The notes beneath the pieces are model-generated. The model worked only from the letters and a program-made list of their open reading frames with translations, ran no database searches and was not told the DNA's origin. Shown here one piece after another: positions 8,226 to 17,109 of a stretch of DNA of 64,000 nt. The stretch is from Streptomyces sp. NBC_00236 (GTDB lineage Bacteria; Actinomycetota; Actinomycetes; Streptomycetales; Streptomycetaceae), in the NCBI RefSeq assembly GCF_036195045.1, contig NZ_CP108100.1, forward strand, positions 4,092,001-4,156,000, written 5' to 3'. Position 1 is the first letter of the stretch. Every line of letters starts with the position of its first letter. Position numbers and translations under genes: made by a program.

Positions 8226-9134
8226 CTATGTCAGCGCCGCCGTTCTCGCCACCACGATCAGGACCACCGCGGCCAGCACCGCGGCACAGGTGCCGAACTG
8301 CACGAGGTTCCGCCGCTCCCGTGGCGCGTGCACCATGCCGATCCCGATCAGTACGCCCGCGATCAGTCCGCCCACATGCGCCTGCCAGGCGATTCCGCCC
8401 CAGGGGTTGAAGGTGATGACCAGGTTGAGCGCGAGGATCATGAACACCGGGCGCATGTCGTAGTTCAGCCGGCGCATCAGGACGACCGTGGCTCCCAGCA
8501 GGCCGAAGATGGCGCCCGAGGCGCCCAGCGAGGGCTGGTTCTGCGGAGCGAGCCAATAGGTCAGGGCGCCGCCCGCCAGGCCGGAGACCAGATAGAGCGC
8601 GAGATAGCGGGCGCGTCCGAGCGCTGCCTCCAGCGGTCCGCCGAGCCACCACAGCCCCAGCATGTTGAAGGCGAAGTGCCACACCGCCTCGTGCAGGAAC
8701 ATCGATGTGACCAGCCGGTACCACTGGCCCTCGGCGACACCCTCGACCGGGCCGCCCAGGTAGTACGGAGCCTGGCCCAGCAGCGCCAGGTCATTGGTCA
8801 GCGCGTCGTCGGCCAGCACGGCGAGGAACACCGCGGCGTTGATCCCCAGCAGGATCTTGGTGATCAGCCGGGGGTCGGCCGCGACCGCACCGCCGGCGAT
8901 CGTCCGCGGCCGGGCGGCGGCCGGGTGGTGTCCCGTACCCGACCCCTGGCGCACGCAGTCCGGGCACTGGAAGCCGACCGAGGCACTGACCATGCAGTCC
9001 GGGCAGATGGGCCGGTCGCAGCGGGTGCAGCGGATCGCCGTCTCACGGCCGGGGTGGCGATAACAGCTGACCGGACCACCGGCGGGCGGGGTCGGGCCCT
9101 GGCCGCCCGGTGGCTGCTGGTCCATCGGTCCCAT
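8226..9134 (-). CDS. Rhomboid family intramembrane serine protease with N-terminal zinc-finger
   Basis: About 302 aa. The N-terminal region has a B-box-like cysteine/histidine cluster (CYRHPGRETAIRCTRC, then CPDC motifs) that probably binds zinc on the cytoplasmic side. It is followed by about six membrane helices with the rhomboid signatures: HxxxN-type motif (HFAFNM), catalytic serine in GASGAIFG and catalytic histidine in QAHVGG. Rhomboids cut membrane proteins within the bilayer; the substrate here is unknown. The ATG at 9132-9134 has a GAGGGG ribosome site seven bases upstream; a second in-frame ATG at 9125 is an alternative. It lies downstream of the cyclophilin gene on the same strand. 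Confidence 0.92.
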   Translation of the reverse strand: MGPMDQQPPGGQGPTPPAGGPVSCYRHPGRETAIRCTRCDRPICPDCMVSASVGFQCPDCVRQGSGTGHHPAAARPRTIAGGAVAADPRLITKILLGINAAVFLAVLADDALTNDLALLGQAPYYLGGPVEGVAEGQWYRLVTSMFLHEAVWHFAFNMLGLWWLGGPLEAALGRARYLALYLVSGLAGGALTYWLAPQNQPSLGASGAIFGLLGATVVLMRRLNYDMRPVFMILALNLVITFNPWGGIAWQAHVGGLIAGVLIGIGMVHAPRERRNLVQFGTCAAVLAAVVLIVVARTAALT

Positions 9135-9177
9135 GCGCGGTCCCCTCGGTCCTCGTCGTGGCGACAGCGCACACGGC

Positions 9178-9226
9178 ACCGCCCTGCGCGTCCGCCCTCA
9201 CATCAAGTACGGACGGACAGGGCGGT
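9178..9226. terminator. Interrupted hairpin after the cyclophilin gene
   Basis: Inverted repeat ACCGCCCTG (9178-9186) / CAGGGCGGT (9218-9226) with an inner CGTCCG (9189-9194) / CGGACG (9210-9215). Positioned downstream of the leftward cyclophilin gene, so probably its terminator. Confidence 0.5.
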
Positions 9227-9276
9227 TGGTTCCCGGCAGGAGGACCGGAGAGTGACCGGACGGTGACGTCGGGCGA

Positions 9277-9804
9277 TCAGCGCTTCTCGACCACGACCGA
9301 CTCGATGACCACGTCCTGCACCGGGCGGTCGGTGCGCGCGTTCGTCGCCGTGGCCGCGATGGCGTCCACCACCTTCTGGCTCGCCGGGTCCACCACCTCA
9401 CCGAAGATGGTGTGCTTGCCCGTCAGCCAGGCGGTCGGCGACACGGTCACGAAGAACTGCGAGCCGTTGGTGCCCGGGCCGGCGTTGGCCATCGCCAGCA
9501 GGTACGGCTTGGTGAAGGCCAGGTCGGGGTGGAACTCGTCGCCGAACTCGTACCCCGGGCCGCCGGTCCCGTTGCCCAGCGGGTCGCCGCCCTGGATCAT
9601 GAAGCCGCTGATGACCCGGTGGAAGACGGTGCCGTCGTACAGCCGGTCCTTGGACTTGGCTCCCGTCGCCGGGTGGGTCCACTCACGCTCACCGGTGGCG
9701 AGCTCGACGAAGTTCTTGACCGTCTTGGGCGCGTGGTTCGGCAGAAGCCGGATCTCGATGTCGCCGTGATTGGTCTTCAAGGTGGCGTAAAGCTGCTCGG
9801 CCAC
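9277..9804 (-). CDS. ppiA: Peptidyl-prolyl cis-trans isomerase (cyclophilin)
   Basis: A 175-aa cyclophilin-type prolyl isomerase with the expected core: FHRVISGFMIQGGD (catalytic Arg and Phe/Met/Gln of the active site), then NGSQFFVTV and the TGKHTIFGEV segment. There is no signal peptide, so it is cytosolic. GTG at 9802-9804 is chosen because GGAAGG lies six bases upstream and the protein then starts at the family N-terminus; an open frame extends much further upstream but is not conserved-looking. A ppiA gene in this position is also found in M. tuberculosis (Rv0009). Confidence 0.95.
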   Translation of the reverse strand: MAEQLYATLKTNHGDIEIRLLPNHAPKTVKNFVELATGEREWTHPATGAKSKDRLYDGTVFHRVISGFMIQGGDPLGNGTGGPGYEFGDEFHPDLAFTKPYLLAMANAGPGTNGSQFFVTVSPTAWLTGKHTIFGEVVDPASQKVVDAIAATATNARTDRPVQDVVIESVVVEKR

Positions 9805-10166
9805 GGTCTGCCTTCCGTAAGTCTGATCTGACGTCAGCCGATCCTCGCACGGACCACCCCGCCCGGCGCCCGGCCCGGCCGCGCCGCACCCGGCCCGCCC
9901 ACCGTCGCGCCCCCTCGCGGCCTCACTCCCGGCCGGCAGCCGTGCGACAACAAATGCGGCCAAGTGCGTGACGAACCAGCGCGTGACGGACCGAACCGTG
10001 GCATTGTCATCGACAGGCTCCCCTTGCACCTGCTTGCCCCAGGGCATCCCTGATGACCTGAATGACCCGGATGCCAGCTCCGCGTGCCGCACAGGTCCCC
10101 TGCAGGCATGATCTCGAACTGGGTGGATAGGCGGAGTACCTACCCGCCACCAAGGAGGAGGATCCC
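9805..10166. promoter_or_regulatory. Divergent promoter region, ppiA / DUF5324 gene
   Basis: A 362-bp gap without a convincing gene. It holds a perfect 10-bp palindrome CTGACGTCAG at 9828-9837, a possible operator near the ppiA start. The DUF5324 gene has a strong AAGGAGGAGG ribosome site just before its GTG. No clear sigma-factor promoter was identified by eye. Confidence 0.4.
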
Positions 10167-10886
10167 GTGACCCGCATCGACAGCGTGCGCGCCGCAACCG
10201 ACTCGGCGAGGGACAGCGTGCAGCACGCCGCGGTAGTGGTGGCGCCCTACGCCGACTCGGCCAAGGAGCAGGCCGTTCACTACGCGCACGAGGCACGCAC
10301 ACTGCTCGCGCCGAAGGTGTCGAAGGCAGCTCAGCAGGCCCGTGTCCAGTACGACGCGCACCTCGCACCACGTCTCGAACTCGCCCTCGCACACGTACCC
10401 CCCAAGGTCGACGACGCGGCGCAGCGCGCGGCGCTGCGCACCCGCCAGGCCGCCCGGAGCGCCGCGGACTACACCGTTCCGCGCGTCGAGCACGCCATCG
10501 CCGCCGCCCAGCCCGTGGCCTCCGAGGCCACGGCCCGCAGCGCGGCCGCATTGGCCGCTCTGCGCGGACAGGTCACGCCGAAGGAGATCAGGAAGCTGGC
10601 CCGGAAGCACGAACGGCGGGCCGCCTGCGGCCGCGCGTTCAAGGGCCTGGCCGTGGCCGGCCTCCTGGCGGGCGCCGCCTACGCCGCCTGGCGCTGGTGG
10701 GACAAGCAGGCCAACCCCGACTGGCTGGTCGAGCCCCCCGCCCCCACCGAGGTCGACGACCGCGCCCCGCTGACCTCGGTCGACGGCAGCGATCCGGCGG
10801 TCCTGGACCCCGAGGTCCGGGCCAAGCAGGCCGAAGCCGAGGCAGAGGGCACCCTGGACGGCCAGGACCCGGACGAGCGCCCCTGA
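10167..10886 (+). CDS. DUF5324 family protein
   Basis: A 239-aa protein. The first 150 residues are Ala-rich and helical with a heptad-like pattern (coiled coil, resembling late-embryogenesis or apolipoprotein-type helices). A short hydrophobic stretch (about 155-175, ending in WRWW) may touch the membrane, and the C-terminus is acidic and disordered. The start is GTG with a very strong ribosome site. I recognise this as the Streptomyces DUF5324 family; no function is known to me. Confidence 0.8.
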   Translation: MTRIDSVRAATDSARDSVQHAAVVVAPYADSAKEQAVHYAHEARTLLAPKVSKAAQQARVQYDAHLAPRLELALAHVPPKVDDAAQRAALRTRQAARSAADYTVPRVEHAIAAAQPVASEATARSAAALAALRGQVTPKEIRKLARKHERRAACGRAFKGLAVAGLLAGAAYAAWRWWDKQANPDWLVEPPAPTEVDDRAPLTSVDGSDPAVLDPEVRAKQAEAEAEGTLDGQDPDERP

Positions 10887-10907
10887 CCGAGAGCCGAACA
10901 GAGCGAA

Positions 10908-10951
10908 AAAGTCCCCCTTGAACTGCGTTTCCGCAGTTCAAGGGGGACTTT
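10908..10951. terminator. Strong hairpin terminator between DUF5324 gene and tRNA-Ala
   Basis: Perfect 20-bp stem (10908-10927 with 10932-10951), 4-nt loop TTTC. The A-run before and T-run after make it function in both directions, serving the rightward DUF5324 gene and the leftward tRNA. Confidence 0.9.
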
Positions 10952-10956
10952 GTGTG

Positions 10957-11029
10957 TGGAGCCTAGGAGATTCGAACTCCTGACATCTGCCTTGCAAAGG
11001 CAGCGCTCTACCAACTGAGCTAAGGCCCC
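10957..11029 (-). tRNA. tRNA-Ala (anticodon TGC)
   Basis: Read on the minus strand this 73-nt sequence begins GGGGCCTTAGCTCAGTTGGT and folds as a cloverleaf: D-loop AGCTCAGTTGGTAGAGC, anticodon loop CTTTGCAAG with TGC, T-loop GTTCGAATC. The 3' CCA is not encoded. It corresponds to alaT near gyrA in mycobacteria. Confidence 0.96.
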
Positions 11030-11199
11030 GGACAGCAGGCAGCACCCGACGCTACGCGCCGTGGGCCACCGCCGCAGACCAGAGTACCGGGTGACCCCCT
11101 GAAACCTCCAAAAAGATAGGGACTCCCGGTGGGCAACCACTCTCCGTAAGATGCACGTCGAGGTTCGCAGCAGCGAAGCCGCAGCGAAGGGGAGACGCC

Positions 11200-11748
11200 A
11201 TGGATGCAGCGCAGCAAGAGGCAACGGCCAGAGCCAGGGATCTTCAGCGCAGCTGGTACGGGGAGCCGCTGGGTGCGCTCTTCCGACGGCTGATAGATGA
11301 CCTCGGCCTGAACCAGGCCCGGCTCGCCGCGGTGCTCGGACTGTCCGCCCCCATGCTCTCCCAGCTCATGAGCGGTCAGCGGGCGAAGATCGGCAACCCC
11401 GCGGTCGTCCAGCGCGTCCAGGCGCTCCAGGAACTGGCCAGTCAGGTGGCGGACGGCAGCGTGAGCGCGGGAGAGGCGACCGACCGCATGGAAGAGATCA
11501 AGAAGTCCCAGGGAGGTTCCGTGCTCACCGGCACCGGCCAGACCACGACGACCGGCGGCGCCCCCACCGTGCGCCGCGTGGTCCGCGAGATCCAGTCGCT
11601 GCTGCGGTCCGTCGCGGCGGCCGGTGAGATCATCGATGCCGCCGACTCCCTCGCCCCGGCCCACCCGGAACTGGCAGAGTTCCTCCGGGTGTACGGCGCA
11701 GGGCGCACCGCGGACGCGGTGGCGCACTACGAGGGCCACCAGAGCTAG
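11200..11748 (+). CDS. Helix-turn-helix DNA-binding protein
   Basis: A 182-aa cytosolic protein. Residues about 35-75 form an XRE/Cro-type helix-turn-helix (NQARLAAVLGLSAPMLSQLM), followed by a helical C-terminal half with a Thr/Gly-rich linker (about 108-125). AGGGGAGACGCC ends directly before the ATG, giving a good ribosome site. It lies 109 bp before a Ser/Thr kinase gene on the same strand, and may regulate or be phosphorylated by it; that link is inference. Targets are unknown. Confidence 0.85.
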   Translation: MDAAQQEATARARDLQRSWYGEPLGALFRRLIDDLGLNQARLAAVLGLSAPMLSQLMSGQRAKIGNPAVVQRVQALQELASQVADGSVSAGEATDRMEEIKKSQGGSVLTGTGQTTTTGGAPTVRRVVREIQSLLRSVAAAGEIIDAADSLAPAHPELAEFLRVYGAGRTADAVAHYEGHQS

Positions 11749-11857
11749 ACGGCCGGCCGGGACCGGGCACCCGCCCGGCAACCGGAGCATCCGGGTCCGG
11801 GCGCGGTAACAAGGACACGCACGGGCCGACACAGGAACGGGGAGCGGGCGCAGCGCA

Positions 11858-13216
11858 ATGGGTGAGGTCTTCGCTGGTCGGTACGAACTGATCGATCCGA
11901 TCGGACGTGGTGGGGTCGGTGCTGTCTGGCGTGCCTGGGATCACCGGCGCCGCCGTTACGTGGCGGCCAAGGTCCTCCAGCAGAGCGACGCGCACACGCT
12001 GCTGCGCTTCGTCCGCGAGCAGGCGCTGCGGATCGAGCACCCGCATGTGCTCGCTCCGGCGAGCTGGGCGGCCGACGACGACAAGGTCCTGTTCACCATG
12101 GACCTGGTCAGCGGCGGTTCGCTGGCCCATGTCATCGGTGACTACGGCCCGTTGCCCCCGAGATTCGTCTGCACGCTGCTCGACCAGTTGCTGTCGGGTC
12201 TTTCGACGGTGCACGCCGAGGGGGTCGTGCACCGGGACATCAAGCCCGCCAACATCCTGATGGAGGCCACCGGCACCGGACGACCGCATCTGCGGCTGTC
12301 CGACTTCGGGATCTCCATGCGCAAGGGCGAGCCCCGCCTCACCGAGACGAACTACGTCGTGGGGACGCCGGGTTACTTCGCACCCGAGCAGATGATGGGC
12401 GCCGAGCCCGACTTCCCCGCTGACCTCTTCGCGGTCGGTCTCGTCGCCCTGTATCTGCTCCAGGGCCAGAAGCCCGACTCCCAGGCGCTCGTGGAGCACT
12501 TCGCCTCGTACGGGACGCCCAGCGCGCCGCAGGGCATCCCCGAGCCGCTGTGGCAGGTCCTCGCGGGGCTGCTGCAGCCGGACCCGCAGGCCCGGTTCCG
12601 TACCGCCACGGGCGCGCGCAAGGCCCTGGCGGCCGCCGTCGAGATGCTCCCCGAGCCGGGCACCGACGACGAGCCGGTGGAGGTCTTCGACCAGATCGGC
12701 CCGCTGCCCGCCGGATTCGGCCCGGCAGGTCCCGTAACGGACCAGCAGGCCCCGCAGCCCGGACAGGCGACGGCAGGACAGCAGGCCCCGCAACCCGGAC
12801 CGCCGGCGGCAGGACAGCAGGCCACGGGACAGCAGCCGTACGCACCGGCCCCGGCCGCCATGTCGGAGACGGGCAGCTTCCACCTCCCGCCGCCTCCGCA
12901 GCCCACCGCCTCCACGCCCCAGGCCGCGCACCCCCTCGCCCCGCACCCGGCGACCCACACGACGGCCCCCTTCCCCGCCGCCGTACCGGATCCCTCGCAG
13001 GCCCCCACCTCCGCGGTGCAGCACGAACAGCCGCTCACCCGCGCCTACACCGCCCAGCACCCGCAGGCTCCGGCGGCGCACCGCACGCCCGCCCCGGTGC
13101 CCGCCTCGCACGCGCCGAGAACGCGTCCGGGACCGCCCCCGAAGGTGGCGGTCCCGGTCCTGCTGGTGGCGCTGATCTGCTTCGCCGTCGGCATCTGGGC
13201 GCTGACCCAGGCCTGA
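11858..13216 (+). CDS. Membrane Ser/Thr protein kinase
   Basis: A 452-aa kinase. The catalytic domain (about residues 9-265) keeps the glycine loop GRGGVGAV, the catalytic Lys (VAAKVL), HRDIKPAN and DFG, so it should be active. A long Pro/Gln/Ala-rich region with repeated GQQAPQPG-like units (about 290-420) leads to one C-terminal membrane helix (PVLLVALICFAVGIW) that leaves almost nothing outside. It therefore has no sensor ectodomain; input may come through partners such as the two secreted proteins encoded convergently next door. The stop is 13 bp from the stop of the neighbouring leftward gene. Confidence 0.92.
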   Translation: MGEVFAGRYELIDPIGRGGVGAVWRAWDHRRRRYVAAKVLQQSDAHTLLRFVREQALRIEHPHVLAPASWAADDDKVLFTMDLVSGGSLAHVIGDYGPLPPRFVCTLLDQLLSGLSTVHAEGVVHRDIKPANILMEATGTGRPHLRLSDFGISMRKGEPRLTETNYVVGTPGYFAPEQMMGAEPDFPADLFAVGLVALYLLQGQKPDSQALVEHFASYGTPSAPQGIPEPLWQVLAGLLQPDPQARFRTATGARKALAAAVEMLPEPGTDDEPVEVFDQIGPLPAGFGPAGPVTDQQAPQPGQATAGQQAPQPGPPAAGQQATGQQPYAPAPAAMSETGSFHLPPPPQPTASTPQAAHPLAPHPATHTTAPFPAAVPDPSQAPTSAVQHEQPLTRAYTAQHPQAPAAHRTPAPVPASHAPRTRPGPPPKVAVPVLLVALICFAVGIWALTQA

Positions 13217-13229
13217 GCGGACCGCGGGG

Positions 13230-14570
13230 CTACCAGGCCTGCGGCGGCCCTCCGTACGGCGGCTGACCGCCGGCGGGGGTGGCGGCGGCCGCGCGGCGCC
13301 GCGCGAGCAAGGTCCACACGCCCAGCGCGAGAACCAGCACGGCGCCCGCACCGATGCCGGCCGCGCCGACGAGCTTCATGGTGTCGCTCTCGCTCTTGGC
13401 CGCCTGCGGACCGCTCTTTCCGCTCTTGGCCAGGTCCTTGTCCTTGTCCGTGACCGCGAAGATCCCGGCGTCGCCCGCGTACGGAGACCCTTCCGCCTTG
13501 CCCTCGACCTTGACGGACAGCGTCAGCGGGAACGGCTTGGCGCCGTAGGCCTCGGCGACCTTCGGGCTCAGCGTGACGGACAGGTAGTACCAGCCCGCGA
13601 ACCGCATGGCGCTGACACTGCTGCTCGCGTCGAACCTGTTCGAGTACGCGACCGGAGGCACCGGGTCCAGGGAGACGGAGGCCGGCTTGCCCGAGTAGGC
13701 CATGGGCGACACGTTGTCGACATGTCCCAGGGCCGGGTTGTCGAGGGCCATCGCGAGCGCCCCGCTGATGTACTCGTCGGACGCGGGGCTGTTGCCGAGA
13801 CCGGCCGTGGCGAAGATCTGCTGCCCCCAGTCCACCGGCACCCGGTAGAAGCGGGTCTGCCCCGGCGTGATCTCGTCCTTCCACTCACCCGTCTCCAGGC
13901 TCGTGGCGTCGTAATAACTGGCCCCGCCCTGCCTGCGGTTGTCGGATGCCGGGGTGGGCGGCGCGGGCGAGGCGGACGGCCAGTCCTCCGGCGCCTGAGT
14001 GGGCATCGCGGCGTCATCGGCGAGTGCCGGCTCCGTCGCGTACCGCAGCTCCAGCTCCCAGTCCTCCGGCCCCGAGGTGGCCTTGCTCTCCCGCTCGACG
14101 AGGACGTTGTACGTACCGGGGCCCTGACAGGTGCTGCTGTCCTTCTCCACCACCCGGTAGGCGTACGCGGCGATCGGACGCGGGTACTCCGCGGACTCGA
14201 ACCGGGCGTCCTCGGAGCTGCACCGCAGATCGGACGAGTCCCTGACGCTCACGGTGATGCCGTCCCCGTAGGCGACCTTCCCGCCGCTCTTCGGTACGGC
14301 GACGGCCGAGACGTACGCGTTCGTCGTCGCGTCCAGGTTCAGCCGGTAGTACAGCTTCTCGCCGGCCTTGATCGAACTCCTGTAGACGGAACCCGCCTTG
14401 AGTGCCTTCGCATCGGTGCTCACCACCGCGCCCGCCACCGCCTCGGCACCCGGGTCGAAGGTGTACGCAGCGGTCTCACCGTCCGCCCACGCCGGTCCCG
14501 GGAGCGCCGCCACCGCGCACATCGCCGCGACCGCGGCCAGCGTCACCCGGCCCCTGCTGCGCTGCCTCAT
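13230..14570 (-). CDS. Secreted, membrane-anchored protein with two beta-sandwich-like repeats (VWA-less paralogue)
   Basis: A 446-aa protein with a signal peptide (ends near WADG, about residue 30), two extracytoplasmic domains, a C-terminal membrane helix (about 400-425) and a short tail ending in PPYGGPPQAW. Both domains align by eye with the two domains of the upstream-encoded VWA protein: shared landmarks are an LVERESK ... W.LEL.Y..EP segment and a W.D.I.P.QT.(W/F)YRVP..WGQQ segment. ATG 14568-14570 has GAGGGG nine bases upstream and shares one base with the upstream stop (TGATG), so the two are coupled. Function is unknown; extracellular sensing or adhesion is possible. Confidence 0.82.
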   Translation of the reverse strand: MRQRSRGRVTLAAVAAMCAVAALPGPAWADGETAAYTFDPGAEAVAGAVVSTDAKALKAGSVYRSSIKAGEKLYYRLNLDATTNAYVSAVAVPKSGGKVAYGDGITVSVRDSSDLRCSSEDARFESAEYPRPIAAYAYRVVEKDSSTCQGPGTYNVLVERESKATSGPEDWELELRYATEPALADDAAMPTQAPEDWPSASPAPPTPASDNRRQGGASYYDATSLETGEWKDEITPGQTRFYRVPVDWGQQIFATAGLGNSPASDEYISGALAMALDNPALGHVDNVSPMAYSGKPASVSLDPVPPVAYSNRFDASSSVSAMRFAGWYYLSVTLSPKVAEAYGAKPFPLTLSVKVEGKAEGSPYAGDAGIFAVTDKDKDLAKSGKSGPQAAKSESDTMKLVGAAGIGAGAVLVLALGVWTLLARRRAAAATPAGGQPPYGGPPQAW

Positions 14571-16507
14571 CACGCGCTTCCCCTCGTCGTCCGTGCGGCT
14601 GCTCCGCGGCGGCTGCGTACATATACGAACACGGCGACCAGCGCGGCCATGACGGCAGCCCCGGCAGCAGCCGCGATGCCGGTCCATCCTGCCCCTCCCG
14701 CACCACTGCTGTCTGCGGACGCGATCGAATCGCCCGGCTTGTCCTCATCCCGTGCAGCTTCCCTCTTGGCCACAGGGGCTCCGTGCTCCGGGCCTGCCCG
14801 TTCGTCGCCGAGTACCGACACCCGCAGCACCAGGCCGATGTGCGGGTTCTCGGCGATCTCGGCTGCCTCGGCGCCCAGCGTCACCGAGACGTAGAACCCG
14901 CCCCCGGCGTGCACCGGCCACACATCGGTCCGGTCCTCGTAGCGGTTGGTCCAGGCGACCGGCACCCCGCCCATCTCCACCGCGGCAGGGCGGCCGTTGT
15001 ACATCGCGCTCGGGTGGAACTCACCGCCGTCGGTGAGCGGGTGGCGGGCAGGCGTGTACAGCTGGGTCGCGCCGTACGAGTACGTGGCCGTGGAGCCTTC
15101 CACCGTGGGCTCGTTGGCGAACTCCACCTCGTAGCGCACCTGTTGGCCCCAGCCCGCCGGCACCCTGTACCAGAGCGTCTGGGACGGCAGGATCCGGTCG
15201 CGCCACACGCCCTCACCGACCGTCTCGGCGTCGTTGAACCCGGTGCCGCCGCGTACGTCACGGGGATCACCCGCCGGCAGGGCGGCCTCCTTGCCGCCCC
15301 GGCCGTACTCCGTCTGCGACTGGGCGGGCGTCATGCCCTTCGCCGGCGGTGGCTCGACCCCGTACACGAGCTCAAGGGGCCAACGCGCGGCGTCGGAGCC
15401 CTTCTTGCTCTCGCGCTCCACCACCAGCCGGTAGCGGCCGGCCCGGTCGCAGGTGCGGGTGCCCGCCTCCGAACGGATCCGGGCGACCGCCGAAGTCAGC
15501 GGTACCGCCCCCTCCTTCTGCAGGAAGCGCGCGGTGTGCGTCCCGCAGGAGCCGTGCTCGTCGTACTCGATCCTGGTGCTCAGCGCGTCGAAGGTGTCCA
15601 CGGCCGCCCCGGGCTGCGGCACGGCCGTCGCCGCGAAGTCCGCCGTGGACACGGCGTCCAGGTCCACCGCGTAGTACCGCTTCTCGCCGGGCCCGATGGT
15701 GTCCAGGTACTGCCCGGGTACGAGCACGGGCGCCCCGCCCGCGGTGGCCGCGCCCGTCACCCGCTCGCCCCTCAGCCGGTAGCCGTCGGCGGAGAGCCGG
15801 GAGGCGCGCTGGAGCTGACGGGCCAGCGCCTCGGCGTCCGGTGCGTCGTAGTAGCGGCCGTTGCCCGCGTTCGCGATGCACTCCAGCTGCTCGCGGGCCG
15901 CGCCCTTCACCTGGAAGCCGACGGTGTCGATGCGCAGCCCGACACTCTGCTTGCCGAGCTGCTGGGCGACCTCGCACGGCGGCGGCGTACCGCAGTTGTC
16001 CTCACCGTCGGAGATCAGCAGGACCGTGCGCGTACCGATGGATCCGCCCGCAGGCTGCGGCAGGTCCTGCGCCGCCTTCCGGAGCGACAGGCCGATGGGA
16101 GTGTCCCCCCGCGGCCGTACCGCCGCCACGGCCCGCTTCATCGCGGCCCGGTCGAGGGGGCGCACCGGGCGTACGAGCCGGGTGTCCGTGCAGCCCCGCG
16201 GCCGGTCGGCGCCGTACACGCGCAGACCCGTCGGATAGCCGTCGGGGAGGCCGTCCACGACCGTGCCGACGGCCGTCCGGGCGCTCTCCATCCTGGTACG
16301 CCCCGTACCGTCGTCGTCCGCCATGGAGCCGGACGAGTCGAGCACCATGACCAGGCTGCCGCTCCCGTCGGACCGGGCCGCGGCCGGGGTGTCAGGGGCG
16401 GCAGGCGGGTCCGCCAGGGCCGGCAGCGCGCCTGCCACCAGGGCGAACAGCACCCCGCCGATCAATGTCCCCACTCGTGCGGTGCGGTGGTGAGTGCGTG
16501 CGTTCAC
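14570..16507 (-). CDS. Secreted, membrane-anchored von Willebrand factor A domain protein
   Basis: A 645-aa protein with a signal peptide, a VWA domain from about residue 50 to 230, two beta-sandwich-like domains and a C-terminal membrane helix followed by a basic tail. The VWA domain has the metal-binding MIDAS signature DSSGS (57-61) and a later SDGEDNC segment. VWA domains mediate metal-dependent protein contacts. GTG at 16505-16507 is chosen because GAGGGGG lies five bases upstream and it gives a proper signal peptide; an upstream ATG at 16546 lacks a ribosome site. It is first in a two-gene operon with its VWA-less paralogue and lies beside the kinase gene. Confidence 0.87.
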   Translation of the reverse strand: MNARTHHRTARVGTLIGGVLFALVAGALPALADPPAAPDTPAAARSDGSGSLVMVLDSSGSMADDDGTGRTRMESARTAVGTVVDGLPDGYPTGLRVYGADRPRGCTDTRLVRPVRPLDRAAMKRAVAAVRPRGDTPIGLSLRKAAQDLPQPAGGSIGTRTVLLISDGEDNCGTPPPCEVAQQLGKQSVGLRIDTVGFQVKGAAREQLECIANAGNGRYYDAPDAEALARQLQRASRLSADGYRLRGERVTGAATAGGAPVLVPGQYLDTIGPGEKRYYAVDLDAVSTADFAATAVPQPGAAVDTFDALSTRIEYDEHGSCGTHTARFLQKEGAVPLTSAVARIRSEAGTRTCDRAGRYRLVVERESKKGSDAARWPLELVYGVEPPPAKGMTPAQSQTEYGRGGKEAALPAGDPRDVRGGTGFNDAETVGEGVWRDRILPSQTLWYRVPAGWGQQVRYEVEFANEPTVEGSTATYSYGATQLYTPARHPLTDGGEFHPSAMYNGRPAAVEMGGVPVAWTNRYEDRTDVWPVHAGGGFYVSVTLGAEAAEIAENPHIGLVLRVSVLGDERAGPEHGAPVAKREAARDEDKPGDSIASADSSGAGGAGWTGIAAAAGAAVMAALVAVFVYVRSRRGAAARTTRGSA

Positions 16508-16611
16508 CCGTTCCCCCTCGGCCCGAACCCCGGTTTCTTTGCTCAAGCAAGCTATTGATTTGCTTAAGGGAACTCAAGGGCACAGGTGTCACGGTCCCGC
16601 AACAGCACGAA

Positions 16612-16637
16612 GCCCCGGCCGCATCTGCGACCGGGGC
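16612..16637. terminator. Hairpin after the DLW-39 gene
   Basis: A 12-bp stem with one mismatch (16612-16623 with 16626-16637), just downstream of the leftward DLW-39 gene. Confidence 0.6.
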
Positions 16638-16657
16638 CCGCGACAGGCTGTTCTGTC

Positions 16658-16792
16658 TCACACACCCGAACCTGCGGGCACGGAGTCAGTCGCCTCCGTC
16701 CACAGATCCTGCTCGGCGCGATCCGCCTGGATCTGGCGGTACACGAGGAGCCCGCCGATGGCGGCCAGTGCGACCAGGAGAAGCTTCTTCAC
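16658..16792 (-). CDS. DLW-39 family small membrane protein
   Basis: A 44-aa peptide with one hydrophobic helix (KKLLLVALAAIGGLLVY) and the family-defining DLW motif near the C-terminus (AEQDLWTEATD). GTG at 16790-16792 has GAGG seven bases upstream. Small actinobacterial proteins of this family are found near gyrA; no function is known. The frame can be extended to 16879, but the extension is not membrane-like and lacks a better ribosome site. Confidence 0.85.
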   Translation of the reverse strand: MKKLLLVALAAIGGLLVYRQIQADRAEQDLWTEATDSVPAGSGV

Positions 16793-17109
16793 CGCGCGAC
16801 CTCGTCTTTCCTTGGCATTGGGGAGTTCTGCTGCCCGACTATACACATCGGCCGATATCGACCGGTGACCTCCCCGCAACCCAACTGGCGCCTACGGAAG
16901 AGCGATCATCGCCGGCCTGTGCATCGACAGCCCGGGCGCCGGCGGCACCCGCACTCGACGCCTGGACACCTCATATCCGCCCCGGTTGCACCATACGAGT
17001 GGTGTTCATCTGAAGAACGGCATATCGGTGGCGTCGCTCCACGGAATCGGGAGCCGGATCCACATCATCAGAAAGGTAAGCAAACCGGACCACCTGAAAG
17101 TGAGGGGCC
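16793..17109. promoter_or_regulatory. Divergent promoter region, DLW-39 / DUF6344-like gene
   Basis: A 317-bp gap of mixed composition with a slightly AT-richer stretch near 16830-16860. I see no gene or structural RNA here. The right side ends in GAGGGGCC, the ribosome site of the next gene. Confidence 0.4.

Noticed and set aside
16546..16575. Inverted repeat TTGCT..AGCAA before the VWA gene as an operator
   Set aside because: Only 5-bp arms; too short to support by eye, though the stretch is AT-rich for this genome.
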